Source: Coralliovum pocilloporae (lineage in GTDB: Bacteria > Pseudomonadota > Alphaproteobacteria > Rhizobiales > Cohaesibacteraceae). From it: DNA of 64,000 nt. The stretch is from positions 310,001 through 374,000 of the forward strand of contig NZ_CP132542.1 in NCBI RefSeq assembly GCF_030845175.1. Reading direction: 5' to 3'. How positions within the stretch are numbered: the stretch's first letter is position 1; the number at the start of each line of letters is the position of its first letter. This document shows, piece after piece, positions 1 to 8,179 of this stretch. A program made the position numbers and the translations under genes. The notes beneath the pieces were generated by a model. It did not search any database. It saw nothing but the letters and a program-made list of their open reading frames with translations, and was not told the origin of the DNA.

Positions 1-1044
1 TTCGTTCAGCGTAACAACGCCGGTCACATCCGTTGTACGGAAGTAGAACTGCGGACGGTAGTTCGTGAAGAACGGCGTATGACGACCACCCTCTTCTTTC
101 GTCAGAATGTAGGCTTCTGCCTTGAACTTCGTGTGCGGGTTAACAGAACCCGGCTTACAAAGAACCTGGCCACGCTCAACTTTCTCACGGTCAATACCGC
201 GAAGCAGTGCGCCGATGTTGTCGCCAGCTTCACCGCGGTCAAGCAGCTTGCGGAACATTTCAACGCCCGTGCAGGTCGTGGTCTGAGTGTCTTTGATACC
301 AACGATCTCGATGGAATCACCAACATTGATCACGCCACGCTCAACACGACCGGTCACAACCGTACCACGGCCGGAGATCGAGAAAACGTCTTCGATCGGC
401 ATCAGGAACGGAAGGTCCATCGGACGGTCCGGGGTTGGGATGTAAGCGTCAACTTCAGCCATCAGCTTCTTGACAGCTTCACGGCCGATTGCCTCATCGC
501 GGTTCTCAACGGCTGCAAGAGCAGAACCGGCTACGATGGGGATATCGTCGCCCGGGAAATCGTAGGAAGACAGAAGTTCACGAACTTCAAGCTCAACAAG
601 CTCAAGAAGCTCTTCGTCGTCAACCTGGTCAACTTTGTTGAGGAACACAACGATAGCCGGAACACCAACCTGACGCGCAAGCAGAATGTGCTCGCGGGTC
701 TGTGGCATCGGGCCGTCAGCTGCAGAACAGACCAGGATAGCGCCATCCATCTGGGCTGCACCGGTGATCATGTTCTTCACGTAGTCGGCGTGGCCTGGGC
801 AGTCAACGTGGGCGTAGTGACGGTTGTCCGTCTCATACTCAACGTGAGCTGTCGAAATGGTGATGCCGCGGGCCTTCTCTTCAGGGGCAGCGTCAATCTC
901 GTCATAAGCCTTAGCAGTCGCACCGCCAGCCTCAGCAAGCGTCATCGTAATAGCAGCAGTAAGCGTCGTCTTGCCGTGGTCAACGTGACCAATCGTGCCA
1001 ATGTTTACGTGCGGTTTGCTGCGCTCAAATTTCTCTTTAGCCAT
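1..1044 (-). CDS. tuf: Elongation factor Tu, 3' end cut by window edge
   Basis: EF-Tu is the GTPase that delivers aminoacyl-tRNA to the ribosome. The first 348 codons are present. The protein begins [20 protein letters not shown], and the P-loop GHVDHGKTT, the switch [15 protein letters not shown] and the NKVD guanine-specificity motif are all visible. The rest of domain 2 and domain 3 continues beyond base 1. ATG at 1044 is preceded by GACGGAGAAG. In many alphaproteobacteria a second tuf copy sits in the order tRNA-Tyr, tRNA-Gly, tuf, tRNA-Trp, secE. The nearby tRNA genes on the same strand suggest this is that copy, which is inference because secE is outside the window. Confidence 0.98.
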   Translation of the reverse strand, partial: MAKEKFERSKPHVNIGTIGHVDHGKTTLTAAITMTLAEAGGATAKAYDEIDAAPEEKARGITISTAHVEYETDNRHYAHVDCPGHADYVKNMITGAAQMDGAILVCSAADGPMPQTREHILLARQVGVPAIVVFLNKVDQVDDEELLELVELEVRELLSSYDFPGDDIPIVAGSALAAVENRDEAIGREAVKKLMAEVDAYIPTPDRPMDLPFLMPIEDVFSISGRGTVVTGRVERGVINVGDSIEIVGIKDTQTTTCTGVEMFRKLLDRGEAGDNIGALLRGIDREKVERGQVLCKPGSVNPHTKFKAEAYILTKEEGGRHTPFFTNYRPQFYFRTTDVTGVVTLNE

Positions 1045-1292
1045 CGGAAACTTCTCCGTCATCCCACTTGACCGGTCACTTAACCGGGCATCCAAACACA
1101 CGGGCCAAGCGACACAGCCCTGATTTCCGCTGGTCCTTTACCCAAATCTGAGCCCGGTTTCAACCGAAAGAATGACGTAATTCACCGCAGATCCCAATTC
1201 GCCCCCGAAAAAGCGGATGAGTCGCCGAATTCAAAGACAGCCGATGATCCATCAAGGCACCGGATATGGCATGAGATATGACGTATCCACGG
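1045..1292. other. Intergenic region upstream of tuf
   Basis: These 248 bases separate the P450 stop from the tuf start; both genes read leftward. The stretch must carry the tuf promoter unless P450 transcription reads through. I see no tRNA and no convincing terminator hairpin in it. Confidence 0.5.
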
Positions 1293-2648
1293 TTAGCCCC
1301 AATTCAGATTCAGTTTTTCGGGGAACGGTCCGTCCTCATAGTCAATACCGCCATCATGAGCGAGGTCATGCAGGCGGAAGACCTGACGGACCATTTCCGG
1401 GATCATCATCATGCCCACATATTTGCCAAGGCACTCATGAGAGGCAAAACCGAAATTGAAATTGTGATACCAGTTCCGGTCCGCCTGGAACACTTCCGGA
1501 TTGGAATAGGCATAGGTATCGAACATGGCTGATTGCGTAAGCACCAGAACATTGGTCCCGGCATCAATCAATGCTTCCCTGTCCGTCCCCTTGGCTACGG
1601 TATAGTCTTCCGCCGCCTGTCGGAACATATAGGGGCTGATCGGTACAAATCTCAGCGCCTCCCAGACCATGGCATCAAATTCCGCCGTATCGGTCAGCTG
1701 TGCCTTGGCATGTGCCAGCCGGTGCAGCTCCGGATTATCGAGAAAATACTCAATCACCTGCGCCACAGCCTGGGATGTTGTCTCAATCGAGCCAATCAAC
1801 AACCCGCCCGCATTGATGGCGACGCGCTTCAGGTCAAATTCCACGCCCTTGTCAAAGCTGGTTCCAAGCATCCGCTTCACCATATCCGTGGAGGGTTCCG
1901 GCACTGCCTTGCCAAAAGCTGCGTAGATCATGCGCCGTAGAATCTTGAATGGCAGAAGCGGCCACTTCAGCGCCTGCATGATCTTCACCGCAATCACCTT
2001 GCGGAGGATGAGAGAGCCGATATAGGCCTGCAATTCCTCATTGACCCGGTCATGCTCGCTCACAATGTGCTGGAACTTCTCCCTGGGGTTAAGATCAAAC
2101 GGCTGATTGTGGAAGACATCATACTGGTTCCAGAAAGACCACTCGATCAGGTCCTCGCGATCAATCCCGTCCAGTCCGAAATAGTCCTGGACCAGAATGG
2201 CCGGGACCATCCGGCAGTAAGACTGGACAATCTCAATCCGCCCACCCGCGTTTTTCAGAATGTCGGCGGAGGCCTCCTCAATCAGGGCCCGGACTTCCGG
2301 CAGATCATTCCTGTTCAGCATTCCCTGCATGATGGACTTTTCGCGATAATGCAGGGCGTCATCATCATAAGCCATCAGATAACCGTCAGGGATACCAACA
2401 GCGCCCATCTTGGGCTTATAGAGGTTGACCGTGAAGATTTTCGGCATCTGCAGTATATCGCGCACATCATCAAACCGCGCCACAAGTGTACAGACAGGCG
2501 TCTTGAGAATGGGCCGCTCTGCCCGCAATTGCGCGAAGAAGGGCAGCGGCTCGGTCTTCATCCACTTTTTGACGAGCGGGTATTTCGCGTCCTCTGACGC
2601 TTTGTCGTATTCTTCAAGATAGTTTTTGGTGCTGGTGGTCTCTGCCAT
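1293..2648 (-). CDS. Cytochrome P450
   Basis: A 451-residue haem-thiolate protein of usual bacterial soluble P450 length with no membrane segment, so probably a cytosolic monooxygenase. Visible motifs are the I-helix GSIETT (acid and Thr kept), the K-helix EALR, and the haem loop FGFASHECLG with Cys406 as the expected iron ligand. The haem loop has Ala where the family usually has Gly, and the I-helix has Ser where Gly is common. No ferredoxin or ferredoxin reductase gene lies nearby, so electrons must come from elsewhere. The gene is downstream of a RoxA-like dihaem cytochrome on the same strand, 235 bases apart and separated by two hairpin repeats. Substrate unknown. Start ATG at 2648. Confidence 0.93.
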   Translation of the reverse strand: MAETTSTKNYLEEYDKASEDAKYPLVKKWMKTEPLPFFAQLRAERPILKTPVCTLVARFDDVRDILQMPKIFTVNLYKPKMGAVGIPDGYLMAYDDDALHYREKSIMQGMLNRNDLPEVRALIEEASADILKNAGGRIEIVQSYCRMVPAILVQDYFGLDGIDREDLIEWSFWNQYDVFHNQPFDLNPREKFQHIVSEHDRVNEELQAYIGSLILRKVIAVKIMQALKWPLLPFKILRRMIYAAFGKAVPEPSTDMVKRMLGTSFDKGVEFDLKRVAINAGGLLIGSIETTSQAVAQVIEYFLDNPELHRLAHAKAQLTDTAEFDAMVWEALRFVPISPYMFRQAAEDYTVAKGTDREALIDAGTNVLVLTQSAMFDTYAYSNPEVFQADRNWYHNFNFGFASHECLGKYVGMMMIPEMVRQVFRLHDLAHDGGIDYEDGPFPEKLNLNWG

Positions 2649-2675
2649 AATCGGCTCCCGTCACATGCTGTTAGA

Positions 2676-2776
2676 GCATATTCCCGAAATGCGTGTGCGG
2701 TTTTCGGATAAGAATATGCCTAGAAACAAAGAGATAGAGCATTTGGGGTAACTTCGTTTTCTCACAAAATGCTCTA
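2676..2776. repeat. Two adjacent hairpin repeats between P450 and dihaem cytochrome genes
   Basis: The first element pairs GCATATTC (2676-2683) with GAATATGC, with an inner CCGAAA/TTTTCGG pairing, and ends at 2719. The second pairs TAGAGCATTT (2735-2744) with AAATGCTCTA (2767-2776), a perfect 10-bp arm. Both look like the extragenic palindromes scattered through rhizobial genomes, whose typical form begins AGAGCAT and contains GCGGTTTTCGG. They could weaken transcription from the cytochrome gene into the P450 gene or stabilise mRNA ends. Neither is followed by a clear T-run on the minus strand. Confidence 0.6.
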
Positions 2777-2883
2777 GCTGGAACAGCGCCAGGGCTCTGA
2801 AAACATGCATAAAGCCCATGAACCGCTTGTCCTGCAGGATCAATCAGCCCGGAGCCATAAACCGGCACCGGGCTGAGAAAGCA

Positions 2884-5103
2884 TCAGAGCGTTTTCAGGT
2901 ATTCAAGGAGATCAAGACGCTGCTTCCTGTTCAAAGCTTTAAGAACAGTCTCGCCATCGGCCTGAGGTGTCAGTCCGCCTCCATATTCGTGGCCTCTGTT
3001 GGAATTCCCTCGGTCGGCAGTATTGAACAGGGTGTAGCCTTTCCCCGCTTCACCGATGTCCCGTCCCTTGAAGCCGACATGTTTGGGATCAAATTCCCGC
3101 CAACCAACAGCAAATATATCAGGTCGGTATTCTCCATACTCCGGGTCCCCTTCCCGCTTGGCGGGAAGCAAGAGATCATAGAGCGTCGGCACAGACCCGT
3201 TGTGGAGATAAGGCGCCGTGGCCCAGATACCGTTCAAAGGCCTCGCCTTATATGACAACAAGGAAGCGTAAGGGCTCGATGTTGTGTCCGGCAGATAGTT
3301 ACCGGCCTTCATACTCGGTTCAATCGGGTTCTCGGTTTTGGATGCAACCAGATTGTAGATTCTCTCCGCCCAGCGACGGAAGAACCACTTATCGGGATCA
3401 GGCGTTGCGATGACCCCTCGGGCGGCCCAGGTGAGGAGCTGGATCACAGGTGCATCCTGATCAACCACCACATGACCAAGTGAATCGACCTCTTGGCGCG
3501 TATGCTTAAAGTTTCCCGATTGGCCTGTGTAGTTCACGCTGTTCTCTGCCATGACCGGATCTGTCCCTATCAGTTCGATATTTGACATCTTGGCAATGGC
3601 CAGCCGATCCGCATTGTTCCGGTCGATCACCTCATGACATCCGAGACAGTATTGATTGTATATCAACCGGCCACGCTGGGCTTTAGTCCAGTCAATCGAT
3701 CCGAGAATATCCTCAGGCCAAACCGGCGATTTCAAGCTGCGAAGCTTTCGCTCAAGACGCTGCAGATTGGAAATGTCAACGGATGAGTCAAAAGTGACAT
3801 GCTTTTTCTTGTTCTTCTGTCCGGTAATGTAAGCAGAAAGGCTTGGCATCCAGCGGTCTTCAGCCTTCCAGTCCAGAATACCAAAGACACCAATCACCTC
3901 ACCGGTATTCCGGCCCAGAGGGCCTATGCCGGCGTTTGAGGCCAGACCGTTCCACTGCACATAATCCGACTGGGCGATATCCCAGAGGAAAGGATAACTT
4001 ACCGGTGCATTGGCTTCATTGAAGACCGCATCGCGGAGAGCTATCTGACTATCAGAACTCAGCGGTATCGTCTTCAACCGTGAGAGGATAAGTGCGAAGT
4101 TCCTGTCACCGAGGATGATATCGTCGCTCTCGATACCGTCGAACAGAACATCAAGCTGAGCGGTATCCAGAATCCGTTCGCCGTCAAGCGTGGCATCAGC
4201 CAGCACCTCACGGGCCTGCTCTGTGCTGATCACGTATTGCAGCACGCGATTGTAGATCCGGCCGAAAGCATCCAGCCTAGAAAACCCGTACTCCGTGGAG
4301 CTGTGATTGATGTAATTGTAGTTCTCGACCGTACCGGTCCACTTTTTCAGATCGTCATCCACTTCCTCGGCAGACGAATAGTCATTGTTACGCGCCAGAA
4401 CACGCTCAATGAATTTGTCTCTCTTCGGCCCGGACTGTGCCGCTTTCATGGCCTTTTCCAGGGCATCAAGAAAACCGACCATATCCGCCATGGCCGGGCC
4501 GCCATCAATACGGATGGCAACAGCAGGTTTTTCAGGATCTTTGGTGTAGTTGATCTGTCCGGTGTGGCAGGCAGCACAGGTATACCCGACATAATCCTTG
4601 CCGGGATTGAACATCTGATACCACTTGTATTCGCCGAGATAAGTGGTCTTCACAAACCCAACAGCCAGCCCGTCCGGATTGAAAGGTGTGGGCTTCTGGG
4701 GAAGGTAACGAAAGTCGTTCATCACTTCATTGGAACTGAGAAGACGATCTGAACCGGCCTCTTCCAGTGCCAGGAAAAAATCATAAGGCAGTAAGGCTGA
4801 CCCTTGAGTGGTATTGTAGAACCAGAGGCTGTCAGTGTTATTCCAACCTTGCTGAGCCGTATAACCGCCGCGGTCACTATGATCCTTCAGATAAATTGGC
4901 GTACTGAAACGTTCCCCCAGTTTATCAGGCTCTGTCATGGCAATAGCGCCACGATCAGCATCCTGATCACCAAAGTTCTGGTACAGTTTTGATGCGATCA
5001 GAGAAACAACAGGAATAAGAATCGCAAGTATCAGCAGGTACTTGAATACATTCTTATGACGAGAAAGAAACAGGAAAATCCTGTATAGAAGCCGGCTCAG
5101 CAT
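2884..5103 (-). CDS. RoxA-like dihaem c-type cytochrome, membrane-anchored
   Basis: A 739-residue protein with an N-terminal membrane segment (about residues 18-42) that acts as an anchor or uncleaved signal, and two covalent haem sites: CAACH at 176-180 and CLGCH at 486-490. The stretch after the first haem (HTGQINY) and the C-terminal YLHNGSVPTLYDLL are typical of the dihaem peroxidase/MauG superfamily, particularly the long branch containing the rubber oxygenase RoxA (about 680 residues). RoxA cleaves poly-isoprene in the periplasm, but most relatives have no known substrate. The protein should face the periplasm while the neighbouring P450 is cytosolic, so a shared pathway for a hydrophobic substrate is inference. 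The haem spacing and family features support the family call, not the reaction. Confidence 0.85.
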   Translation of the reverse strand: MLSRLLYRIFLFLSRHKNVFKYLLILAILIPVVSLIASKLYQNFGDQDADRGAIAMTEPDKLGERFSTPIYLKDHSDRGGYTAQQGWNNTDSLWFYNTTQGSALLPYDFFLALEEAGSDRLLSSNEVMNDFRYLPQKPTPFNPDGLAVGFVKTTYLGEYKWYQMFNPGKDYVGYTCAACHTGQINYTKDPEKPAVAIRIDGGPAMADMVGFLDALEKAMKAAQSGPKRDKFIERVLARNNDYSSAEEVDDDLKKWTGTVENYNYINHSSTEYGFSRLDAFGRIYNRVLQYVISTEQAREVLADATLDGERILDTAQLDVLFDGIESDDIILGDRNFALILSRLKTIPLSSDSQIALRDAVFNEANAPVSYPFLWDIAQSDYVQWNGLASNAGIGPLGRNTGEVIGVFGILDWKAEDRWMPSLSAYITGQKNKKKHVTFDSSVDISNLQRLERKLRSLKSPVWPEDILGSIDWTKAQRGRLIYNQYCLGCHEVIDRNNADRLAIAKMSNIELIGTDPVMAENSVNYTGQSGNFKHTRQEVDSLGHVVVDQDAPVIQLLTWAARGVIATPDPDKWFFRRWAERIYNLVASKTENPIEPSMKAGNYLPDTTSSPYASLLSYKARPLNGIWATAPYLHNGSVPTLYDLLLPAKREGDPEYGEYRPDIFAVGWREFDPKHVGFKGRDIGEAGKGYTLFNTADRGNSNRGHEYGGGLTPQADGETVLKALNRKQRLDLLEYLKTL

Positions 5104-5208
5104 CTGTTCCCCCCAACATTTGCTTTAGAAACAATCTAAAATAGCATAATGCATAGAAACAACTTTATCAAATCACCATGTATAATCCTGCCAGCAGCCA
5201 TGTCGCTA

Positions 5209-5256
5209 TAGCGCGCTTCCGAAAAGTTGGCAGACTTTTCGAATAAGAGCCCGCGT
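5209..5256 (+). repeat. Dispersed hairpin repeat, copy A
   Basis: Contains CGAAAAGT (5220-5227), a 6-base loop, and ACTTTTCG (5234-5241), a perfect 8-bp stem flanked by GCGCGCTTC and AGAGCCCGCG. The same element recurs inverted at 7172-7217 and 7227-7273 and direct at 33564-33610. The surrounding gap 5104-5415 (312 bases) otherwise shows only the region before the cytochrome gene and a GTCAAGACCCATTG word at 5274 that has near-copies elsewhere in the window. Confidence 0.65.
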
Positions 5257-5415
5257 TGAAAACGACCTGTTAGGGTCAAGACCCATTGATAAGGAAAAGC
5301 AGGTCATTCGGTGGGGAAAATCGGACGTCACAAGGCTTATGAAGAACCGGCCACGACAAATACGCGCTGACAATCAGTGATCAGAAAAACCGCAGCAATG
5401 AAAAATGGAAAACGA

Positions 5416-5489
5416 TGGAGCGGGTGAAGGGAATCGAACCCTCATCTTCAGCTTGGAAGGCTGTTGCTCTACCATTGAGCTACACCCGC
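5416..5489 (-). tRNA. tRNA-Gly (anticodon TCC)
   Basis: A 74-base cloverleaf on the minus strand. The acceptor stem GCGGGTG pairs with CACCCGC, the D-loop contains TAGCTCAATGGTAGAGC, the anticodon loop CTTCCAA gives TCC, and the T arm contains GGTTCGATTCC. The CCA end is encoded. It lies 22 bases downstream of tRNA-Tyr on the same strand and is presumably co-transcribed with it. Confidence 0.97.
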
Positions 5490-5511
5490 TCGAATAGCCT
5501 TGCAGGACGCA

Positions 5512-5596
5512 TGGTGGAGGGAGTTGGATTCGAACCAACGTAGGCTAAGCCAACGGGTTTACAGCCCGTCCCCTTTAACCACTCGGGCACCCCTCC
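5512..5596 (-). tRNA. tRNA-Tyr (anticodon GTA)
   Basis: An 85-base class II tRNA with acceptor GGAGGG/CCCTCC, anticodon loop CTGTAAA (GTA), the long variable arm expected for tRNA-Tyr, a GGTTCGAATCC T arm and an encoded CCA end. It begins the minus-strand tRNA pair, with rlmB divergent on the other side. Confidence 0.97.
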
Positions 5597-5790
5597 GGAT
5601 GCGTCGCCGCCGCCTCTTTGGCAGGCTTGAGGCTTGATGCGCACTTGAAGTGCATCAACCTTGCGGCGCGTTTATGACCACCTGAGCCGGAACTGTCAAC
5701 GCCCCTTTTGCACTTGCCCACGATTTTTCGTCATCTTCCTTTCATCTTTGCTATAGAAGCGCAGTGATTTGCACATGGAGACGAGCAGGC

Positions 5791-6615
5791 GTGACCAGAA
5801 ACAATTCAAGACCGGCAGCGAAACGGCGTGCTTCGGACAGTGGCCCCAATGGCCGGAAACGGCGACCGGGTGAGCGTGCGAGGACCGATGACAAGCTCTA
5901 TCTCTATGGCCTGCATACCGTTGCCACCGCTCTGAAAAACCCTGACCGCGTTATCCACAAGCTTATGGTCAGCCAGAATGCCCTGCCCCGATTGCAGGCA
6001 CTCTGCGACGATCTTCGCACGGAACCGGAAATGAAAGATCCGCGTCGTCTTGACGATCTGGTCGGGAAGGATGCAGTGCATCAGGGCGTTGTACTCGAAA
6101 CAGGTCCATTGCTGGAGCGCCCGATCACATCACTGGCAGACGCCCGGCTGGTTCTGCTGCTGGATCAGGTCACGGACCCACACAATGTTGGCGCGATTCT
6201 CCGCTCTGCCACCGCTTTCAATGCCGATGCGGTCATTGTTACCCGCCGACACAGTCCGGTTGAAACAGGCGTACTGGCAAAATCAGCCTCCGGGGCACTG
6301 GATACGATACCGCTTCTCACCACCCGCAACCTCTCCAACACACTGGTGGAGTTGAACGAGCTTGGCTTTCTGACACTGGGTCTCGACAGTGAGGGCGCGC
6401 AATCACTTGAACAGGCGATCGATCCTGAAAGGCCAATCGCTCTGGTGATGGGCTCCGAAGGCAAAGGCCTCAGACAGAAAACACGGGAAACCTGCACAAT
6501 GATGTGCCGCATGGACATGCCCGGTCCAATCGCCAGCCTGAACGTCTCCAACGCAACAGCCCTGGCGCTTTATGCAATCGATCGCATTTCTTCCGGGAAG
6601 CTGACAGCACGTTAA
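5791..6615 (+). CDS. rlmB: 23S rRNA (guanosine-2'-O)-methyltransferase RlmB
   Basis: A SpoU/TrmH-family SAM-dependent methyltransferase that modifies G2251 of 23S rRNA in the cytoplasm. The chain has a basic N-terminal tail of about 35 residues, then the TrmH substrate-binding domain (from LYLYGLHTV), then the knotted SPOUT domain with LLLDQVTDPHNVGAILRSA, ALVMGSEGKGLR and IASLNVSNATALALY, the three SpoU signature motifs. GTG at 5791 is preferred because GGAG lies ten bases upstream; an in-frame GTG at 5764 would add nine residues. It is divergent from tRNA-Tyr, a conserved arrangement in this group. Confidence 0.95.
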   Translation: MTRNNSRPAAKRRASDSGPNGRKRRPGERARTDDKLYLYGLHTVATALKNPDRVIHKLMVSQNALPRLQALCDDLRTEPEMKDPRRLDDLVGKDAVHQGVVLETGPLLERPITSLADARLVLLLDQVTDPHNVGAILRSATAFNADAVIVTRRHSPVETGVLAKSASGALDTIPLLTTRNLSNTLVELNELGFLTLGLDSEGAQSLEQAIDPERPIALVMGSEGKGLRQKTRETCTMMCRMDMPGPIASLNVSNATALALYAIDRISSGKLTAR

Positions 6616-6675
6616 ACAAAATGAGGCGCAACACCTCTTCAATGTCGCGCCTTTAGAACCTGCCGGTAACCAGTC

Positions 6676-7011
6676 TCAGCGGCGTGAGTTGATCTGCGGA
6701 TAATTGTACTCCTGGCGATCATCGACATGATACCGATGGTACCGTTTAGGGTAGTGGCGATGCCGCTTGGGATAATAACCGATATAAGGTCTGTAATACC
6801 GGTTCTTGTAACGCCGGTGCTTATAATGGCGGGATTTGTAATAGCGTCGCTTGTAGTAACGCTTCTTGTGATACCGCTTCTTGTGGACCCCGATGTGGAA
6901 TCCGGATGGTCCGATATAGACGTTCACACCGGCCTGAGCCGATGGCGAACCGCCGATTGGCAGCAGAAACAAGCCACCAAAAACCGTCAAAACTGCGAGG
7001 ATTCTCTTCAT
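6676..7011 (-). CDS. Small secreted, Tyr/Lys/Arg/His-rich protein
   Basis: A 111-residue protein with a clear signal peptide (charged MKR, hydrophobic core, likely cleavage after SAQA near residue 27). The mature part begins GVNVYIGPSGFHIGV and then becomes a run of imperfect 6-7-residue repeats of the type KKRYY and KSRHY, extremely basic and rich in Tyr and His. Secreted or outer-membrane proteins of this composition are common but uncharacterised in Rhizobiales. Polyanion, metal or peptidoglycan binding can only be guessed. Convergent with rlmB. Start ATG at 7011. Confidence 0.8.
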   Translation of the reverse strand: MKRILAVLTVFGGLFLLPIGGSPSAQAGVNVYIGPSGFHIGVHKKRYHKKRYYKRRYYKSRHYKHRRYKNRYYRPYIGYYPKRHRHYPKRYHRYHVDDRQEYNYPQINSRR

Positions 7012-7171
7012 TTTTCCCTCCTATCAGAAGGTTCGAGTGCCCCTCTCGCGTTGTGATCTTAACAAAATCTTAACGGTTTGGCGAGTGTGCGGACCAGATG
7101 AGAGCCGGCCATTCATAAAGCACCAGACCCTTAACCTGAATTGGCAGCGGTGCTTTAAGAATCTGTCTCTA

Positions 7172-7273
7172 CGCGCGCTTTGATCCGAAAAGTCTGTCAA
7201 CTTTGCAGAAGCACGCTTTTGTTTCTGCGCGAGCTTTGATCTGAAAAGTCTGTCAACTTTGCAGAAGCACGCT
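7172..7273 (-). repeat. Tandem pair of dispersed hairpin repeats, copies B and C
   Basis: Copy B (7172-7217) and copy C (7227-7273) are near-identical direct repeats with a 56-base period. Both are inverted relative to copies A and D. Each holds GAAAAGT CTGTCA ACTTT and ends GCAGAAGCACGCT. They lie in the 357-base gap 7012-7368 between the Tyr-rich protein and tRNA-Thr, which shows no gene of its own. Confidence 0.7.
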
Positions 7274-7368
7274 GTAGAAGAAAATAACCTCAAATTGGAA
7301 TAGCGCGTGGAAAACTGAAAATTCATGCTGGACAGCAGCAACTGATATCTCTAAAGAAACGCGCATGT

Positions 7369-7444
7369 GCCGGTATAGCTCAGCTGGTAGAGCACCTGAT
7401 TTGTAATCAGGGGGTCGGGAGTTCGAATCTCTCTGCCGGCACCA
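7369..7444 (+). tRNA. tRNA-Thr (anticodon TGT)
   Basis: A 76-base cloverleaf. The acceptor GCCGGTA pairs with TGCCGGC, the D arm is AGCTCAGCTGGTAGAGC, the anticodon loop TTTGTAA gives TGT, the T arm is GAGTTCGAATCTC, and CCA is encoded. It stands alone on the plus strand, convergent with the response regulator gene. Confidence 0.97.
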
Positions 7445-7479
7445 TTCCCAAAAATTCCAATCCTGTAATCAGATGATGC

Positions 7480-8121
7480 CTACAATCCCAGCTTTGCTGC
7501 GATTTTAGACAGTGCGATGGCGTTACCGCCTCCGGTTTTTTCACGGATTGACAATCTGTGGCTTTCAACAGTCCGAACGCTGATGGTCAGTTGCTCTGCG
7601 ATTTCCCGGTTGGTGAAGCCCCTCGAAATCCCGGAAAGCACTTCACGCTCTCTGCCCGACAACCCGTATGCATCCTCACATTCGGACGTGTCTGGTGCGG
7701 GTTCAGCGCTCTGGGCGGCATTGATGCTGGGACCAAGATAGGTACATCCCCGCGCCACAGCCTGGATTGCGAGGATCATCTCGCCCTTCGACACATCTTT
7801 CAGAATAAAGCCGTTGGCACCAATCCGAAGGGCCTCCTGCACATACTCCTCATTGTCATAAATGGAGAGAAACAGGATTCGGATAGCCGGATGTGTCTTG
7901 CGGATCTCGGAAGCCGCCTCCAGCCCGTTCATCCCGGGCATGGAGATATCCAGAAGAACAACATCCGGATCAAGCGAGCGACAGAGTTCAATCGCGCCAA
8001 AGCCATCACTGGCCTCACCAACAATGGCAATGGAAGCCTCGTCTGTCAGGCGGGCCCTGATACCATCACGAAGCAAGTCGTGATCATCCACAATCAGAAG
8101 TCTGATCGGATTCTCGAACAT
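7480..8121 (-). CDS. NarL/LuxR-family response regulator
   Basis: A 213-residue DNA-binding regulator. The receiver domain (about 7-122) has acidic DDHD at 12-15, phospho-acceptor Asp58 in VVLLDISMPG and the conserved Lys in ILKDVS. The C-terminal LuxR helix-turn-helix (about 150-210) contains LSGREREVLSGISRGFTN followed by REIAEQL and TVESH. GAGGAGGG precedes ATG at 8121. It follows the histidine kinase gene by 58 bases on the same strand, so they form a two-component pair. The divergent TRAP transporter is the obvious candidate target, which is inference. Confidence 0.94.
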   Translation of the reverse strand: MFENPIRLLIVDDHDLLRDGIRARLTDEASIAIVGEASDGFGAIELCRSLDPDVVLLDISMPGMNGLEAASEIRKTHPAIRILFLSIYDNEEYVQEALRIGANGFILKDVSKGEMILAIQAVARGCTYLGPSINAAQSAEPAPDTSECEDAYGLSGREREVLSGISRGFTNREIAEQLTISVRTVESHRLSIREKTGGGNAIALSKIAAKLGL

Positions 8122-8179
8122 GGCGATTGCGCCCTCCTCGCGGCGATTGCGCCTTATTGTTTTTGCCGGCGCATTGAGG

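Noticed and set aside
79-1071. Long open frame on the plus strand opposite tuf
   Set aside because: It is the antisense of a certain EF-Tu gene and lacks any protein family.
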